Source: Chryseolinea serpens (GTDB lineage: Bacteria; Bacteroidota; Bacteroidia; Cytophagales; Cyclobacteriaceae). Taken from it: a stretch of 64,000 nt of DNA. Positions 36,687-45,060 of this stretch are shown in pieces. Positions within the stretch are counted from its first letter, which is position 1, and each line of letters begins with the position of its first letter. Both the position numbers and the translations under genes were made by a program. The stretch spans positions 682,001-746,000 of the forward strand of contig NZ_FQWQ01000002.1 of the NCBI RefSeq assembly GCF_900129725.1, read 5' to 3'. The notes beneath the pieces are model-generated. The model was not told the origin of the DNA and ran no database searches. It was given only the letters and a program-made list of their open reading frames with translations.

Positions 36687-36931
36687 GAGCCAGGAGCCAG
36701 GAGCCAGAAGCCAGGAGTTGGGAGTCGGTCTTCGTAGTCAGTATTCAGGAGCCAAGAGGCAAGGCGATATGATAGGGTGGGTATTAGTTTTCAGGAAGGC
36801 CATGTTTACAAATTCAAACCACCACACGTCCACCTATAGCTCGCGCTCACTTTCTCTCTCACTCTCACTCTCTCCCACACCTCACTCCCGCACCCTCTAC
36901 TGGCTCCTGGCTCCTGGCTTCTGGCTCCTCA
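36684..36931. repeat. inverted heptad-repeat element, copy 1
   Basis: Left arm: three perfect GGAGCCA copies (36686-36706) then degenerate heptads to about 36760. Right arm: CTACTGG, CTCCTGG twice, CTTCTGG and CTCCTCA (36897-36931), the reverse complement pattern. The middle (about 36765-36896) includes a TCAAACCACCACACG segment and a CTCACT-rich stretch. It fills the whole gap between two convergent stop codons (36684 and 36936). Same family as the copy at 42666-42876. Confidence 0.7.
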
Positions 36932-36933
36932 CA

Positions 36934-38259
36934 TCAATGCCTCACCATCTCCATCTCAAATTGCTCCAGCGTCTTTCCTTTTGTTTCCGGAACAAATTTC
37001 AAGAGGATAAAAAAGTAAGTAAGACAAACAAAGGAGAAAAGGAAGAACGTCTGCGGCGCGTCCAGGAGTTCGATGAGGACCGGGAAACCGTAAGCCAGCG
37101 AGAAACAGGCAACCCAAAGCATGCCAGTGGCGATAGAGACGGCTCGGGTCCGGACTTTGGTGGGGAAGATTTCGGAGATCAGCACCCACGTCACGGGCGC
37201 CAGGGTGGCGGCGTAGGTTGCGATGAAGGCCAATACAAAGAACGAAAGCAGGTAGCCGTCGAACAGGCTGTAGTGAAAGCAAATGCCGACCAGGAATAAC
37301 CACAACGCCATGAGGAAGGAACCGGCCAGCATGAGTTTTTTTCTGCCCAGCTTGTCCACTAACATCATGGCCACCAGGGTGAAAATTAAATTGATGGCGC
37401 CGATCATGATTTGTTGAAACAACTGGTCTTTCACATTCATCCCGGCTTTTTCAAAAATGATGGGTGCATAAAAGAAGACGGCGTTTGCCCCGGAGATCTG
37501 TTGAAAGACGGCGAGCGTGATCCCCAGCAAAACAATGAACGCCACACCCGGTGCGAGCAAGTCGGATAATTTCCCCTTCACTTCCCGCTGCATGCGCGAT
37601 TGAATGAGCGTCACCTCTTGCACGGCATCTCCACCGGAGATCTTTGCCAGGATGGTCTTTGCTTTTTCGATATGACCTTTGCTCACCAGCCACCGCGGGC
37701 TTTCGGGAACCATGAAAACAAATACAAAAAACAGCAAGGAAGGAATGGCCCCTGAAGCAAACATCCACCGCCAGTTGTTCTCGACGTCGGCGAGGATATA
37801 GTTAGAGAAATAGGCCAGCAAAATGCCCGAAACAATGGTGAGTTGATTGATGGAAACCATGCGCCCACGAATGGCCGCGGGACTTACTTCGGCGATGTAC
37901 ACCGGCGAAAGCATCGAGGCAGCGCCCACGCCAATGCCGGCGATGATCCGCCAAACGATTAAAGCTGAATGCGTAGACGACCATCCCATGAAAATGGATG
38001 AGATCATAAAGATGCCCGCCGCGATAATGAGCGGAAGCTTGCGGCCGAAGCGTTCCGCAAAGGGCCCGGTCAACAAGGTTCCGATGATGCAGCCCACATA
38101 CAACGAACTGCCCGTCCAGCCCAACTGCGCTTCGCTCAAATGATAATACGATTGTATGAAGGGAATAGTGCCCGAAAAAATGGCGATATCAAATCCAAAA
38201 AGAAGGCCTCCGAATGCGGCGACGGAGCTGATAAGAAAAACATAAGATCTCTGAGCCAT
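36934..38259 (-). CDS. sugar porter family MFS transporter (XylE/GLUT-like)
   Basis: 441 residues from the ATG at 38259 (MAQRSYVFLISS). Twelve TM segments with sugar-porter motifs: GGLLFGFDIAIFSG (TM1), AERFGRKLPLI, RIIAGIGVGAASMLSPVYIAEVSPAAIRGRMVS, VPESPRWLV, QQISGANAVFFYAP (TM7), DKLGRKKLMLAG, PVTWVLISEIFPTKVRTRAVS, FVPETKGKTLEQFE. It should import a monosaccharide (galactose is a good guess) with protons or sodium. A perfectly spaced AraC-type operator lies before it. The minus-strand gene ends two bases from the heptad element. Confidence 0.92.
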   Translation of the reverse strand: MAQRSYVFLISSVAAFGGLLFGFDIAIFSGTIPFIQSYYHLSEAQLGWTGSSLYVGCIIGTLLTGPFAERFGRKLPLIIAAGIFMISSIFMGWSSTHSALIVWRIIAGIGVGAASMLSPVYIAEVSPAAIRGRMVSINQLTIVSGILLAYFSNYILADVENNWRWMFASGAIPSLLFFVFVFMVPESPRWLVSKGHIEKAKTILAKISGGDAVQEVTLIQSRMQREVKGKLSDLLAPGVAFIVLLGITLAVFQQISGANAVFFYAPIIFEKAGMNVKDQLFQQIMIGAINLIFTLVAMMLVDKLGRKKLMLAGSFLMALWLFLVGICFHYSLFDGYLLSFFVLAFIATYAATLAPVTWVLISEIFPTKVRTRAVSIATGMLWVACFSLAYGFPVLIELLDAPQTFFLFSFVCLTYFFILLKFVPETKGKTLEQFEMEMVRH

Positions 38260-38280
38260 AAATCTGTATCTATACAAAAA

Positions 38281-38335
38281 CAAAGGTGCTGCAAAATGAA
38301 AATTCAGAAATGGAGAATCGCCTGAAAAGAATGGA
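38281..38335 (-). promoter_or_regulatory. sugar porter promoter with AraC-type 21-bp direct repeat
   Basis: On the minus strand, AATAGTCCATT (TCCAT at 38335-38331) and GATTCTCCATT (TCCAT at 38314-38310) are exactly 21 bp apart. A -7-like CACCTTTG (38288-38281) starts 26 bp after the proximal TCCAT. Start codon at 38259. Confidence 0.75.
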
Positions 38336-38367
38336 CTATTCCGTTTTCGGAAAAAGGGACTTCGTCC

Positions 38368-39279
38368 TCAACGTTTTTTATGACGATACTCCACCGGCGA
38401 CAATCCCATCACCTTCGTGAACAACCGCGAGAAATAGTAAGGATCTTCAATGCCCAATTTAGACGAGATCTCGTTGATGCGCAGCGACGTGAACTGAAGG
38501 TATTGGCAAGCATGCTGGATCTTTAGATGATTAAAATAGATGATCGGCGAATAGCCGGTCTTGCGTTTGAAAATGTTGGAGTAATGCGACAGCGAAAGAT
38601 TCACGGACGCCGCCAGCGCTTCCAGCTTGATGGGCGTGTCGAGGTGATCTTGCATATACTCAATAGAGAGATCCACCACATCTTTCTCCACCGCATGCTG
38701 GGCCGATGCGAATTTGTCGGAAAACGTCAGCGTCGTCAGGAAATATTGAAAGCTGGTGCTGGCAAAAAATAAGTTGTCGAGGCTATAGCCGGATTCGAGG
38801 CTCCGGTAGATCATGTCGAAGATCTTGATCCGCTCTTCCAGGAAAATGTTGTCGTTGACAAAACTTTTGAACTGCTTGGTCAGCAAGCTCACAAAGTAGG
38901 CACTTTGCAGGCCTTTGAAGTGCGCCCAGTAGATGGTCCACGGATTTTTATCGTCCGCTCCATATTTATGGGGCATCTCGGCGGGAATGATCAGGACTTC
39001 GTTGGGATTGATGTTCACATTCCCCGAAGGAAGTTCCACCCACCCCTTCCCTTCCAGGCAATAGATCAGAATGTGTGCCGATATGCCTGAAGGTCGCTCG
39101 CGGTAGTGAAACTGGGCGCGGGGGTAAAAGCCAATGTCGGTCAGGTAGAGACTGTTGATGGGCAATGTATAGCCACACATCTCCAATATTTTTTTGGGCA
39201 GCACGATCGCGCGTTGTCCTTCAAAACCTTCCCGTTTTCGTATGGCTTGCATATTGCCCATAAAAATAGAATAATCCAT
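38368..39279 (-). CDS. AraC-family transcriptional regulator of the galactoside region
   Basis: 303 residues from the ATG at 39279; ATGs at 39261 or 39252 (MQAIRKREGFEGQRAIVLPKK) may be the true start, because the operator half-site overlaps the first ATG. N-terminal cupin-like sensor domain (about 60-150, GKGWVELPSGNVNINPNEVLIIPAEMPHKYGADD), C-terminal pair of AraC helix-turn-helix motifs (about 210-300, LEALAASVNLSLSHYSNIFKRKTGYSPIIYFNHLKIQHACQYL and INEISSKLGIEDPYYFSRLFTKVMGLSPVEYR). Divergent from the DUF5107 gene. The four 21-bp repeats of this region are its probable targets (inferred). Confidence 0.9.
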   Translation of the reverse strand: MDYSIFMGNMQAIRKREGFEGQRAIVLPKKILEMCGYTLPINSLYLTDIGFYPRAQFHYRERPSGISAHILIYCLEGKGWVELPSGNVNINPNEVLIIPAEMPHKYGADDKNPWTIYWAHFKGLQSAYFVSLLTKQFKSFVNDNIFLEERIKIFDMIYRSLESGYSLDNLFFASTSFQYFLTTLTFSDKFASAQHAVEKDVVDLSIEYMQDHLDTPIKLEALAASVNLSLSHYSNIFKRKTGYSPIIYFNHLKIQHACQYLQFTSLRINEISSKLGIEDPYYFSRLFTKVMGLSPVEYRHKKR

Positions 39280-39329
39280 CAAAAGAGAAAATTAATCCAT
39301 TACCAACAATTTGCAGGCGGGTAACTTTG
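39275..39329 (+). promoter_or_regulatory. DUF5107 gene promoter with AraC-type 21-bp direct repeat
   Basis: AATAATCCAT (TCCAT 39275-39279) and TTAATCCATT (TCCAT 39296-39300) are exactly 21 bp apart. A perfect -7 TAACTTTG at 39322-39329 starts 26 bp after the proximal half-site; the ATG at 39348 follows 18 bp later. The distal half-site covers the annotated start of the divergent regulator, so it could also control its own gene. Confidence 0.78.
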
Positions 39330-39347
39330 CTAAAACATTCGTTAGAA

Positions 39348-42300
39348 ATGAAAAGCAAAAGCACTGTTGAGGTTTGGGAGGAGAAAGTCTCGATTCCGAC
39401 GTATGGGATCGGAAAACCAGAAAAAAATCCAATTTTCTCCGAAAAGCGCGTGTACCAGGCAAGCAGCGGTGTGGTCTATCCCAACCCTGTCATTGAAAAG
39501 ATCCTCGACGAGAAAACGGACAAACTTTATCACGCCGTCTTTCTCGAAAATCAATACATCAAAATTATGATCCTTCCCGAGATCGGGGGAAGGGTGCACA
39601 TGGCGTATGACAAAATAAGACAACGCCATTTCGTTTATTACAACCAGGTCATCAAACCCGCACTGGTGGGTTTAACGGGACCCTGGATCTCCGGGGGAAT
39701 TGAATTCAACTGGCCGCAACATCACCGCCCCAGCACGTTCGACCCCATCGACTTCACCATAGAAGAACACGAAGACGGCAGCAAGACCATTTGGGTGAGC
39801 GAAGTTGAAAAAATGTTTCACACCAAAGGGATGGCAGGGTTCAGACTCTACCCCGATAAAGATTACCTGGAGATCAACGTGAAGCTCTATAATCGAACGC
39901 CGTTCCCACAAACCTTCCTCTGGTGGGCCAACCCCGCTTTGAAAGTGAACGACGATTATCAGTCCGTGTTTCCACCGGACGTGCGGGCCGTCTTTGATCA
40001 TGGAAGAAGAGATGTATCCGAGTTCCCGATCGCCAGAGGTGAATATTATAAGGTAGACTACTCCGCCGGGGTGGACATCTCGCGTTATAAAAACATTCCC
40101 GTGCCCACATCCTACATGGCACAAGAATCCAAGTACGATTTTGTGGGAGGATATGAACACGACACGCGTGCAGGAATATTGCACGTAGCCAATCACCATG
40201 TTTCCCCTGGAAAAAAACAATGGACCTGGGGCAATGGCGAGTTCGGTTTTGCATGGGATCGAAATCTGACAGACGAGGATGGACCCTACGTCGAAATTAT
40301 GACGGGTGTTTTCACCGACAATCAACCCGACTTCTCCTGGATCCTGCCCGATGAGGAACGAACCTTCACACAATATTTCATGCCCTATAGCGAATTGGGG
40401 GTTGTGAAAAATGCTACCAAGGATGCACTCGTCAATGTAGAGGTGCAGGGCGCCCATGTCAGTCTCAAGTTCTATACAACGGCGGCTCATGAAAAAGCGA
40501 CCGTGACGTTGCGAACGGATACCCAGGAACTTTATTCCGAAGTGATCGACATCTCGCCGGAGCGACCCTATCAACACAACATCCTTCTGCCACAGCCTGT
40601 CGCTGCCGAAAACATCATCGCGTCGTTGCGCGATAAAGCGGGCAAGGTGTTGGTGCACTATCAGCCCGAAAAAGAAATTTCCAAACCGGTTCCCGAACCA
40701 GCCAAAGCAGCGGCCGAACCCGAAGGCATTGCCAGCATCGAAGAACTTTTTCTAACGGGACTTCACATCGAACAATATCGTCACGCCACCTTCCTGGCAA
40801 CCGACTATTACCTGGAGGCCTTGCGTCGCGAGCCAACGGATGTGCGCAACAACCAGGCGATGGGCATGTGGTTTATGAAACGGGGACAATTTGCCAAAGC
40901 TGAATCCCATTTCCGGCGCGCCATCGCCACCCTCACCGAGCGAAATGCAAATCCCTATGACGGCGAACCGTATTTCAACCTGGGGCTTTGTCTTTTCTTC
41001 CAGGATCGTCACGACGATGCCTATGCAGCCTTTTTCAAATCCGCCTGGAATGCGCCGGTTCAGGCTGGAGCCTATCTGAATCTCGCGAGAATTGCCACGC
41101 AAAAGGAAAATTTTGAAGATGCGCTGGAGCTCGTCAACAAATCACTGAACAGAAACTACACCAGTCAAACCGCCCGTCACCTGAAGGTGATCATCCTTCG
41201 CAAACTCAACCGGCAGAAAGATGCTCAAGACCTCATCGATCAATCGCTGGCGCTCGACAAATTCAACTTTGGGATTTTGTTTGAGTCCTTCCTCCTTTTT
41301 CAGACGACACCTTCCGGCAAAAACGAAAATCCACTAGACCGGTTAAAAAACCTGGCGCGCGACAACGCGCATACCTACACGGAATACGCTTTCGACTACG
41401 CCCATGCCGGACAATATGCCGAAGCCATTCAACTCCTGGAGATTTGCAAGACCGAAGGCGACACTTATCCCATGATGGATTATTACAAGGGTTATTTTGC
41501 CTCTAAAAACAATAAGCCCACCCTCGCCCATCAGTACTACCAACAAGGTGCGCGCCGCAAGCCCGACTATTGTTTTCCCAATCGCGTGGAAGATGTGTTG
41601 GTGTTGCAAGAGGTGATGCACGCCAATCCCATCGATTCCAAAGCGCCGTATTATCTCGGCAATTTTTGGTACGCGCACAAGCAATACGCGGAGGCCATTC
41701 AATGCTGGGAAATCTCGGTAACGCTCGATCCTGATTTTGCCACCGTAAACCGCAACCTGGCACTGGCCTACCATAACAAACAAAACAATCCCGCCAAAGC
41801 GCTCCAATATTTAGAACGGGCATTTATCCTGAACACGCGCGATGCCCGGGTCTTCATGGAACTGGATCAGCTCCATAAAAAATTGAACAATTCCCACGAG
41901 GACCGTCTTTCGCGACTCGAAGAACACCTTGCCCTGACCGAAGATCGCGATGATCTCTACCTGGAGCGCATCACGTTATACAATCTCTTGAACCATCACG
42001 AGAAAGCGTTGGCGCTTTTGGCCGCACGACAGTTTCACCCCTGGGAAGGAGGCGAAGGCAAAGTGGTCGGACAATATCTCATCTCGAACATCGCCCTGGC
42101 AAAAAAATTCCTGAACAACGGCCATCCTGAAAAAGCCTTGCACCATTTGGACGCGGCCTCAAACTATCCACACTTTCTTGGAGAAGGAAAAATTTACGGC
42201 ACCCAGGAAAATGACATCCACTATCTGAAGGGCTGCGCCTACGAAGCTTTGAACGACTCGACACGTGCAAAAGACGCCTTCCAAAAAGCAACCGTGGGGC

Positions 42301-42692
42301 TGAGCGAACCCGGCCAAGCCATTTACTACAACGACCAGCAACCCGACAAGATCTTCTACCAGGGACTGGCCCACAAAAAACTGGGCAACCCTGCAAAGGC
42401 CGACCAAATCTTCAACAACCTGATCACCTTCGGATCGTCGCACATGAACGACACCATCAAGCTGGATTACTTCGCCGTATCCCTTCCCGATCTGGCCGTA
42501 TTTGATCAGGACCTTGATCAGCAAAATAAAATTCATTGCCATTATATTATGGGGCTCGGCTATTTAGGGTTGGGGAAGGATTCGTTGGCACTGGAGCATT
42601 TTAATGAGGCGCTTAAAAAGAACCGGAACCATGCGGGGGTGATGGTGCATAGGGGGATGATTGTTCAGGAGCCAGTCGTTAGCAGCCAGTAG
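39348..42692 (+). CDS. DUF5107 domain protein with TPR tail
   Basis: 1114 residues from the ATG at 39348 (18 bp after a -7 element); the TTG 21 bp upstream is less likely. Residues about 10-370 match DUF5107 (YHAVFLENQYIKIMILPEIGGRVHMAYDK; GPWISGGIEFNWPQHHRPSTFDP; WWANPALKVNDDYQSVFPPD), a galactose-mutarotase-like beta-sandwich family linked to carbohydrate loci. About 490-1100 holds TPR-type repeats (NQAMGMWFMKRGQFAKAESHFRRAI; PYYLGNFWYAHKQYAEAIQCWEISV). No signal peptide seen, so cytoplasmic. Function unproven; position and operator place it in galactoside use. Its last eight codons come from the adjoining heptad repeat. Confidence 0.8.
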   Translation: MKSKSTVEVWEEKVSIPTYGIGKPEKNPIFSEKRVYQASSGVVYPNPVIEKILDEKTDKLYHAVFLENQYIKIMILPEIGGRVHMAYDKIRQRHFVYYNQVIKPALVGLTGPWISGGIEFNWPQHHRPSTFDPIDFTIEEHEDGSKTIWVSEVEKMFHTKGMAGFRLYPDKDYLEINVKLYNRTPFPQTFLWWANPALKVNDDYQSVFPPDVRAVFDHGRRDVSEFPIARGEYYKVDYSAGVDISRYKNIPVPTSYMAQESKYDFVGGYEHDTRAGILHVANHHVSPGKKQWTWGNGEFGFAWDRNLTDEDGPYVEIMTGVFTDNQPDFSWILPDEERTFTQYFMPYSELGVVKNATKDALVNVEVQGAHVSLKFYTTAAHEKATVTLRTDTQELYSEVIDISPERPYQHNILLPQPVAAENIIASLRDKAGKVLVHYQPEKEISKPVPEPAKAAAEPEGIASIEELFLTGLHIEQYRHATFLATDYYLEALRREPTDVRNNQAMGMWFMKRGQFAKAESHFRRAIATLTERNANPYDGEPYFNLGLCLFFQDRHDDAYAAFFKSAWNAPVQAGAYLNLARIATQKENFEDALELVNKSLNRNYTSQTARHLKVIILRKLNRQKDAQDLIDQSLALDKFNFGILFESFLLFQTTPSGKNENPLDRLKNLARDNAHTYTEYAFDYAHAGQYAEAIQLLEICKTEGDTYPMMDYYKGYFASKNNKPTLAHQYYQQGARRKPDYCFPNRVEDVLVLQEVMHANPIDSKAPYYLGNFWYAHKQYAEAIQCWEISVTLDPDFATVNRNLALAYHNKQNNPAKALQYLERAFILNTRDARVFMELDQLHKKLNNSHEDRLSRLEEHLALTEDRDDLYLERITLYNLLNHHEKALALLAARQFHPWEGGEGKVVGQYLISNIALAKKFLNNGHPEKALHHLDAASNYPHFLGEGKIYGTQENDIHYLKGCAYEALNDSTRAKDAFQKATVGLSEPGQAIYYNDQQPDKIFYQGLAHKKLGNPAKADQIFNNLITFGSSHMNDTIKLDYFAVSLPDLAVFDQDLDQQNKIHCHYIMGLGYLGLGKDSLALEHFNEALKKNRNHAGVMVHRGMIVQEPVVSSQ

Positions 42693-42876
42693 TCAGTATT
42701 CAGTAGCCAGTATCCAGGAGCAAGAGTCAAGTGTTAGAAATGACAGGTGGAGGAAACGTTTTAAAAAGTCAAACGCCACGCGTTTACCGGCTCACTCACA
42801 CTCACACTCACATTCACACCCGCTCCCGCACACCCTACTGGCTACTTACTACTAACTACTGACTACTGGCTACTGA
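42666..42876. repeat. inverted heptad-repeat element, copy 2
   Basis: Left arm: CAGGAGC, CAGTCGT, TAGCAGC, CAGTAGT, CAGTATT, CAGTAGC and further units from 42666, with 7-bp period. Right arm: CTACTGG, CTACTTA, CTACTAA, CTACTGA, CTACTGG, CTACTGA (42835-42876). Between them a TCAAACGCCACGCG segment and a CTCACT/ACTCACAC stretch match the middle of copy 1, including the shared CCCGCAC...CTACTGG right edge. It starts inside the coding sequence of the DUF5107 gene. Confidence 0.7.
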
Positions 42877-42938
42877 TTTCAATAACCAAAGAAAGTCTCG
42901 TATCTTTCTCCCCCCGGCTGCATCGCGGGGTAACTTTT

Positions 42939-43775
42939 ATGAGATGGATAACCCGTGAGCGTCCGAAGATCGATCGCATTGCCTGTCCTTGGTTGATAAA
43001 GCGTTTTGTGGATGAGGATGCGGAGATCATTTATGTTCCCTTTGAAGAGGTTATAAAAAAAGCAGCGGAACTGGATGCTGTTCCGTTCGATTTGCCGGGT
43101 GTGGAGTATACGCACTATGGCGACCAGTGTACGTTCGATTTTATTATACAGAAGCATAAGCTCAATGACCCGGCCTTGAATGTGTTGGCGGTCATTGTTC
43201 GGGGGGCCGATACCGACCGGCATGACATTGCCTCTCAGGCTTCCGGCTTGTGGGCCATCTCGGCCGGGCTTTCTTACAACATTAAGGACGACCAGCAGTT
43301 GCTTGAAAAAGGAATGCTGATCTATGATGCGTTGTATAGTTGGGCCAAATATTTACAAAATGAGAAGCATACCCAGGGACCCATCGAGAACATGCTCCTG
43401 GATGTGTATAAGAAATTCCTGAAACAGAAGTCGGGCAAAGCGCCGGCGTGGGCGCAGGAATTGAAGGAAATTATCCAGGATCAGATCGACACCAACCTGG
43501 CCCTGAGCCTGAAAGAAATTTCACATAGCCTGAATGTGCATCCCTCCTATTTGTCGCGTGAGTTTTCAAAATACTTCGACGACCTGTCCTTCGGCGATTA
43601 TATCCGAAAGCTGCGCATTGAAAAGGCGATTGTCCTTCTCAACGACTCGAAACATTCCCTTGCCGAAATAGCATATCTCACCGGGTTTTCTGACCAGAGC
43701 CACTTCGCCCGGATTTTTAAGAAAACAACCGGACAAAGTCCGCTGTCCTATAGAAAATCGCAGGGTAAAAAGTAA
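42939..43775 (+). CDS. ChrB-type chromate domain fused to AraC helix-turn-helix
   Basis: 278 residues. Residues about 1-150 match the ChrB C-terminal/chromate-resistance domain (RERPKIDRIACPWLIKRFVDEDAEIIYVPF; YTHYGDQCTFDFIIQKH; LAVIVRGADTDRHDIASQASGLWAISAGLS). Residues about 175-275 form an AraC pair of helix-turn-helices (ISHSLNVHPSYLSREFSKYFDDLSFGDYIRKLRIEKAIVLL; EIAYLTGFSDQSHFARIFKKTTGQSPLSYRK). The fusion looks like a one-component sensor-regulator for the chromate exporter gene 148 bp downstream on the same strand. The role of ChrB domains is known only in broad terms; direct chromate sensing is inferred. Confidence 0.85.
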   Translation: MRWITRERPKIDRIACPWLIKRFVDEDAEIIYVPFEEVIKKAAELDAVPFDLPGVEYTHYGDQCTFDFIIQKHKLNDPALNVLAVIVRGADTDRHDIASQASGLWAISAGLSYNIKDDQQLLEKGMLIYDALYSWAKYLQNEKHTQGPIENMLLDVYKKFLKQKSGKAPAWAQELKEIIQDQIDTNLALSLKEISHSLNVHPSYLSREFSKYFDDLSFGDYIRKLRIEKAIVLLNDSKHSLAEIAYLTGFSDQSHFARIFKKTTGQSPLSYRKSQGKK

Positions 43776-43923
43776 AAATAATCCCAAAAGTAAATTTCGT
43801 GCTATATTTCCTTTCCAATATTGGATAGCATTGTCATGGTGTGATCCTGTTTTAAAATTTTGGTTTACACCGTAGTGCGTCAAGTATTTTGTCGCAGAAG
43901 CTTTGTAAAACGACCATCCTCTC

Positions 43924-45060
43924 ATGACACCTGCATATTCTCTAAAAGATCTGATCCTCTATTTTCTGAAACTCGGAACCTGGGGCTTCGGCGGCCCGGT
44001 GGCCTTAGTGGGCTACATGCACCGCGACCTGGTGGAAGATAAAAAATGGATCGGTGAAGACGACTACAAGGAAGGGCTCGCACTTTCACAACTGGCACCG
44101 GGTCCACTGGCCGCACAACTTGCCATTTACCTGGGCTATGTACATTATCATTTGCTGGGCGCTACACTCGCCGGACTGGCGTTTGTGTTGCCATCGTTTT
44201 TAATGGTGCTCGGCATTGGGTATGCATATGTTTCCTTTGGCGGATTGCCCTGGATGCAGGCCATCTTTTATGGCGTCGGTTCTGCCGTGATCGGCATCAT
44301 TGCTATTGGCAGTTACAAACTCACCACGAAAAGTATCGGGAAGGATAAATTGCTTTGGGTGATATTCATTGTCCTGACGATCATCACGTTCGTTATGGAA
44401 GAGGAAATTCTATGGCTGATGTTGTTGGCCGGTGTTGCCGTCTGGTTTGTAAAGGCACCACCGAAGTGGCTCGGCTCGCCGCAAGTCATGGCGCCTGTTC
44501 TGTTTCTTCAACTACAACCCGTGGTCGTTGAGTCGCGGCTCTGGCAGATCGCATGGTTCTTTACAAAAGCGGGTGCCTTCGTCTTTGGGAGTGGTCTGGC
44601 GATCGTTCCATTTTTGTATGGCGGATTGGTAAAGGAATATCAATGGCTCAACGAACAACAATTTCTTGACGCCGTCGCGGTGGCCATGATCACGCCGGGG
44701 CCCGTGGTGATCACAGTCGGTTTCATTGGCTACCTCATCGCCGGCGTTCCCGGGGCGGCCATTGCGGCGTTGGCTACCTTTGTTCCCTGTTATTTGTTTA
44801 CGGTCATTCCCGCCCCCTATTTCAAGAAGTATGGAAAACATCCCGGCATCAAGGCCTTTGTCGACGGTGTTACGGCCGCGGCCATCGGCGCTATTGCGGG
44901 TGCCGTTTTAGTGTTGGGAAAAAGAACGCTGACCGATTTGCCTACCGGGCTCATTGCATTGGCTACGGCCGCCGTGTTGTTCCGTTATAAGAAAATTCCG
45001 GAACCGGTTATTATCGTCATCGCTGCCGCTATTGGCATATTTCTAAAAACATTCCTATGA
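43924..45060 (+). CDS. chrA: ChrA chromate efflux transporter
   Basis: 378 residues with two homologous CHR domains (about 1-175 and 195-378), the normal two-domain length. Signature stretches: FLKLGTWGFGGPVALVGYMHRDLVEDKKWIGEDDYKEGLALSQLAPGPLAAQLAIYLGYV in the first half and FTKAGAFVFGSGLAIVPFLYGGLV..LDAVAVAMITPGPVVITVGFIGYLI in the second. About ten TM segments. It should export chromate, driven by the proton gradient. The stop overlaps the start of the superoxide dismutase gene (ATGA), so the two are coupled. Confidence 0.92.
   Translation: MTPAYSLKDLILYFLKLGTWGFGGPVALVGYMHRDLVEDKKWIGEDDYKEGLALSQLAPGPLAAQLAIYLGYVHYHLLGATLAGLAFVLPSFLMVLGIGYAYVSFGGLPWMQAIFYGVGSAVIGIIAIGSYKLTTKSIGKDKLLWVIFIVLTIITFVMEEEILWLMLLAGVAVWFVKAPPKWLGSPQVMAPVLFLQLQPVVVESRLWQIAWFFTKAGAFVFGSGLAIVPFLYGGLVKEYQWLNEQQFLDAVAVAMITPGPVVITVGFIGYLIAGVPGAAIAALATFVPCYLFTVIPAPYFKKYGKHPGIKAFVDGVTAAAIGAIAGAVLVLGKRTLTDLPTGLIALATAAVLFRYKKIPEPVIIVIAAAIGIFLKTFL

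Noticed and set aside
36690-36930. Tandem heptads as an ordinary microsatellite
   Set aside because: The reverse-complement arm and the shared middle with the copy at 42.7 kb show a structured element rather than a simple repeat.
39672-40658. Minus-strand frame of 328 codons inside the DUF5107 gene
   Set aside because: Antisense to conserved DUF5107 motifs and lacks any recognisable fold.
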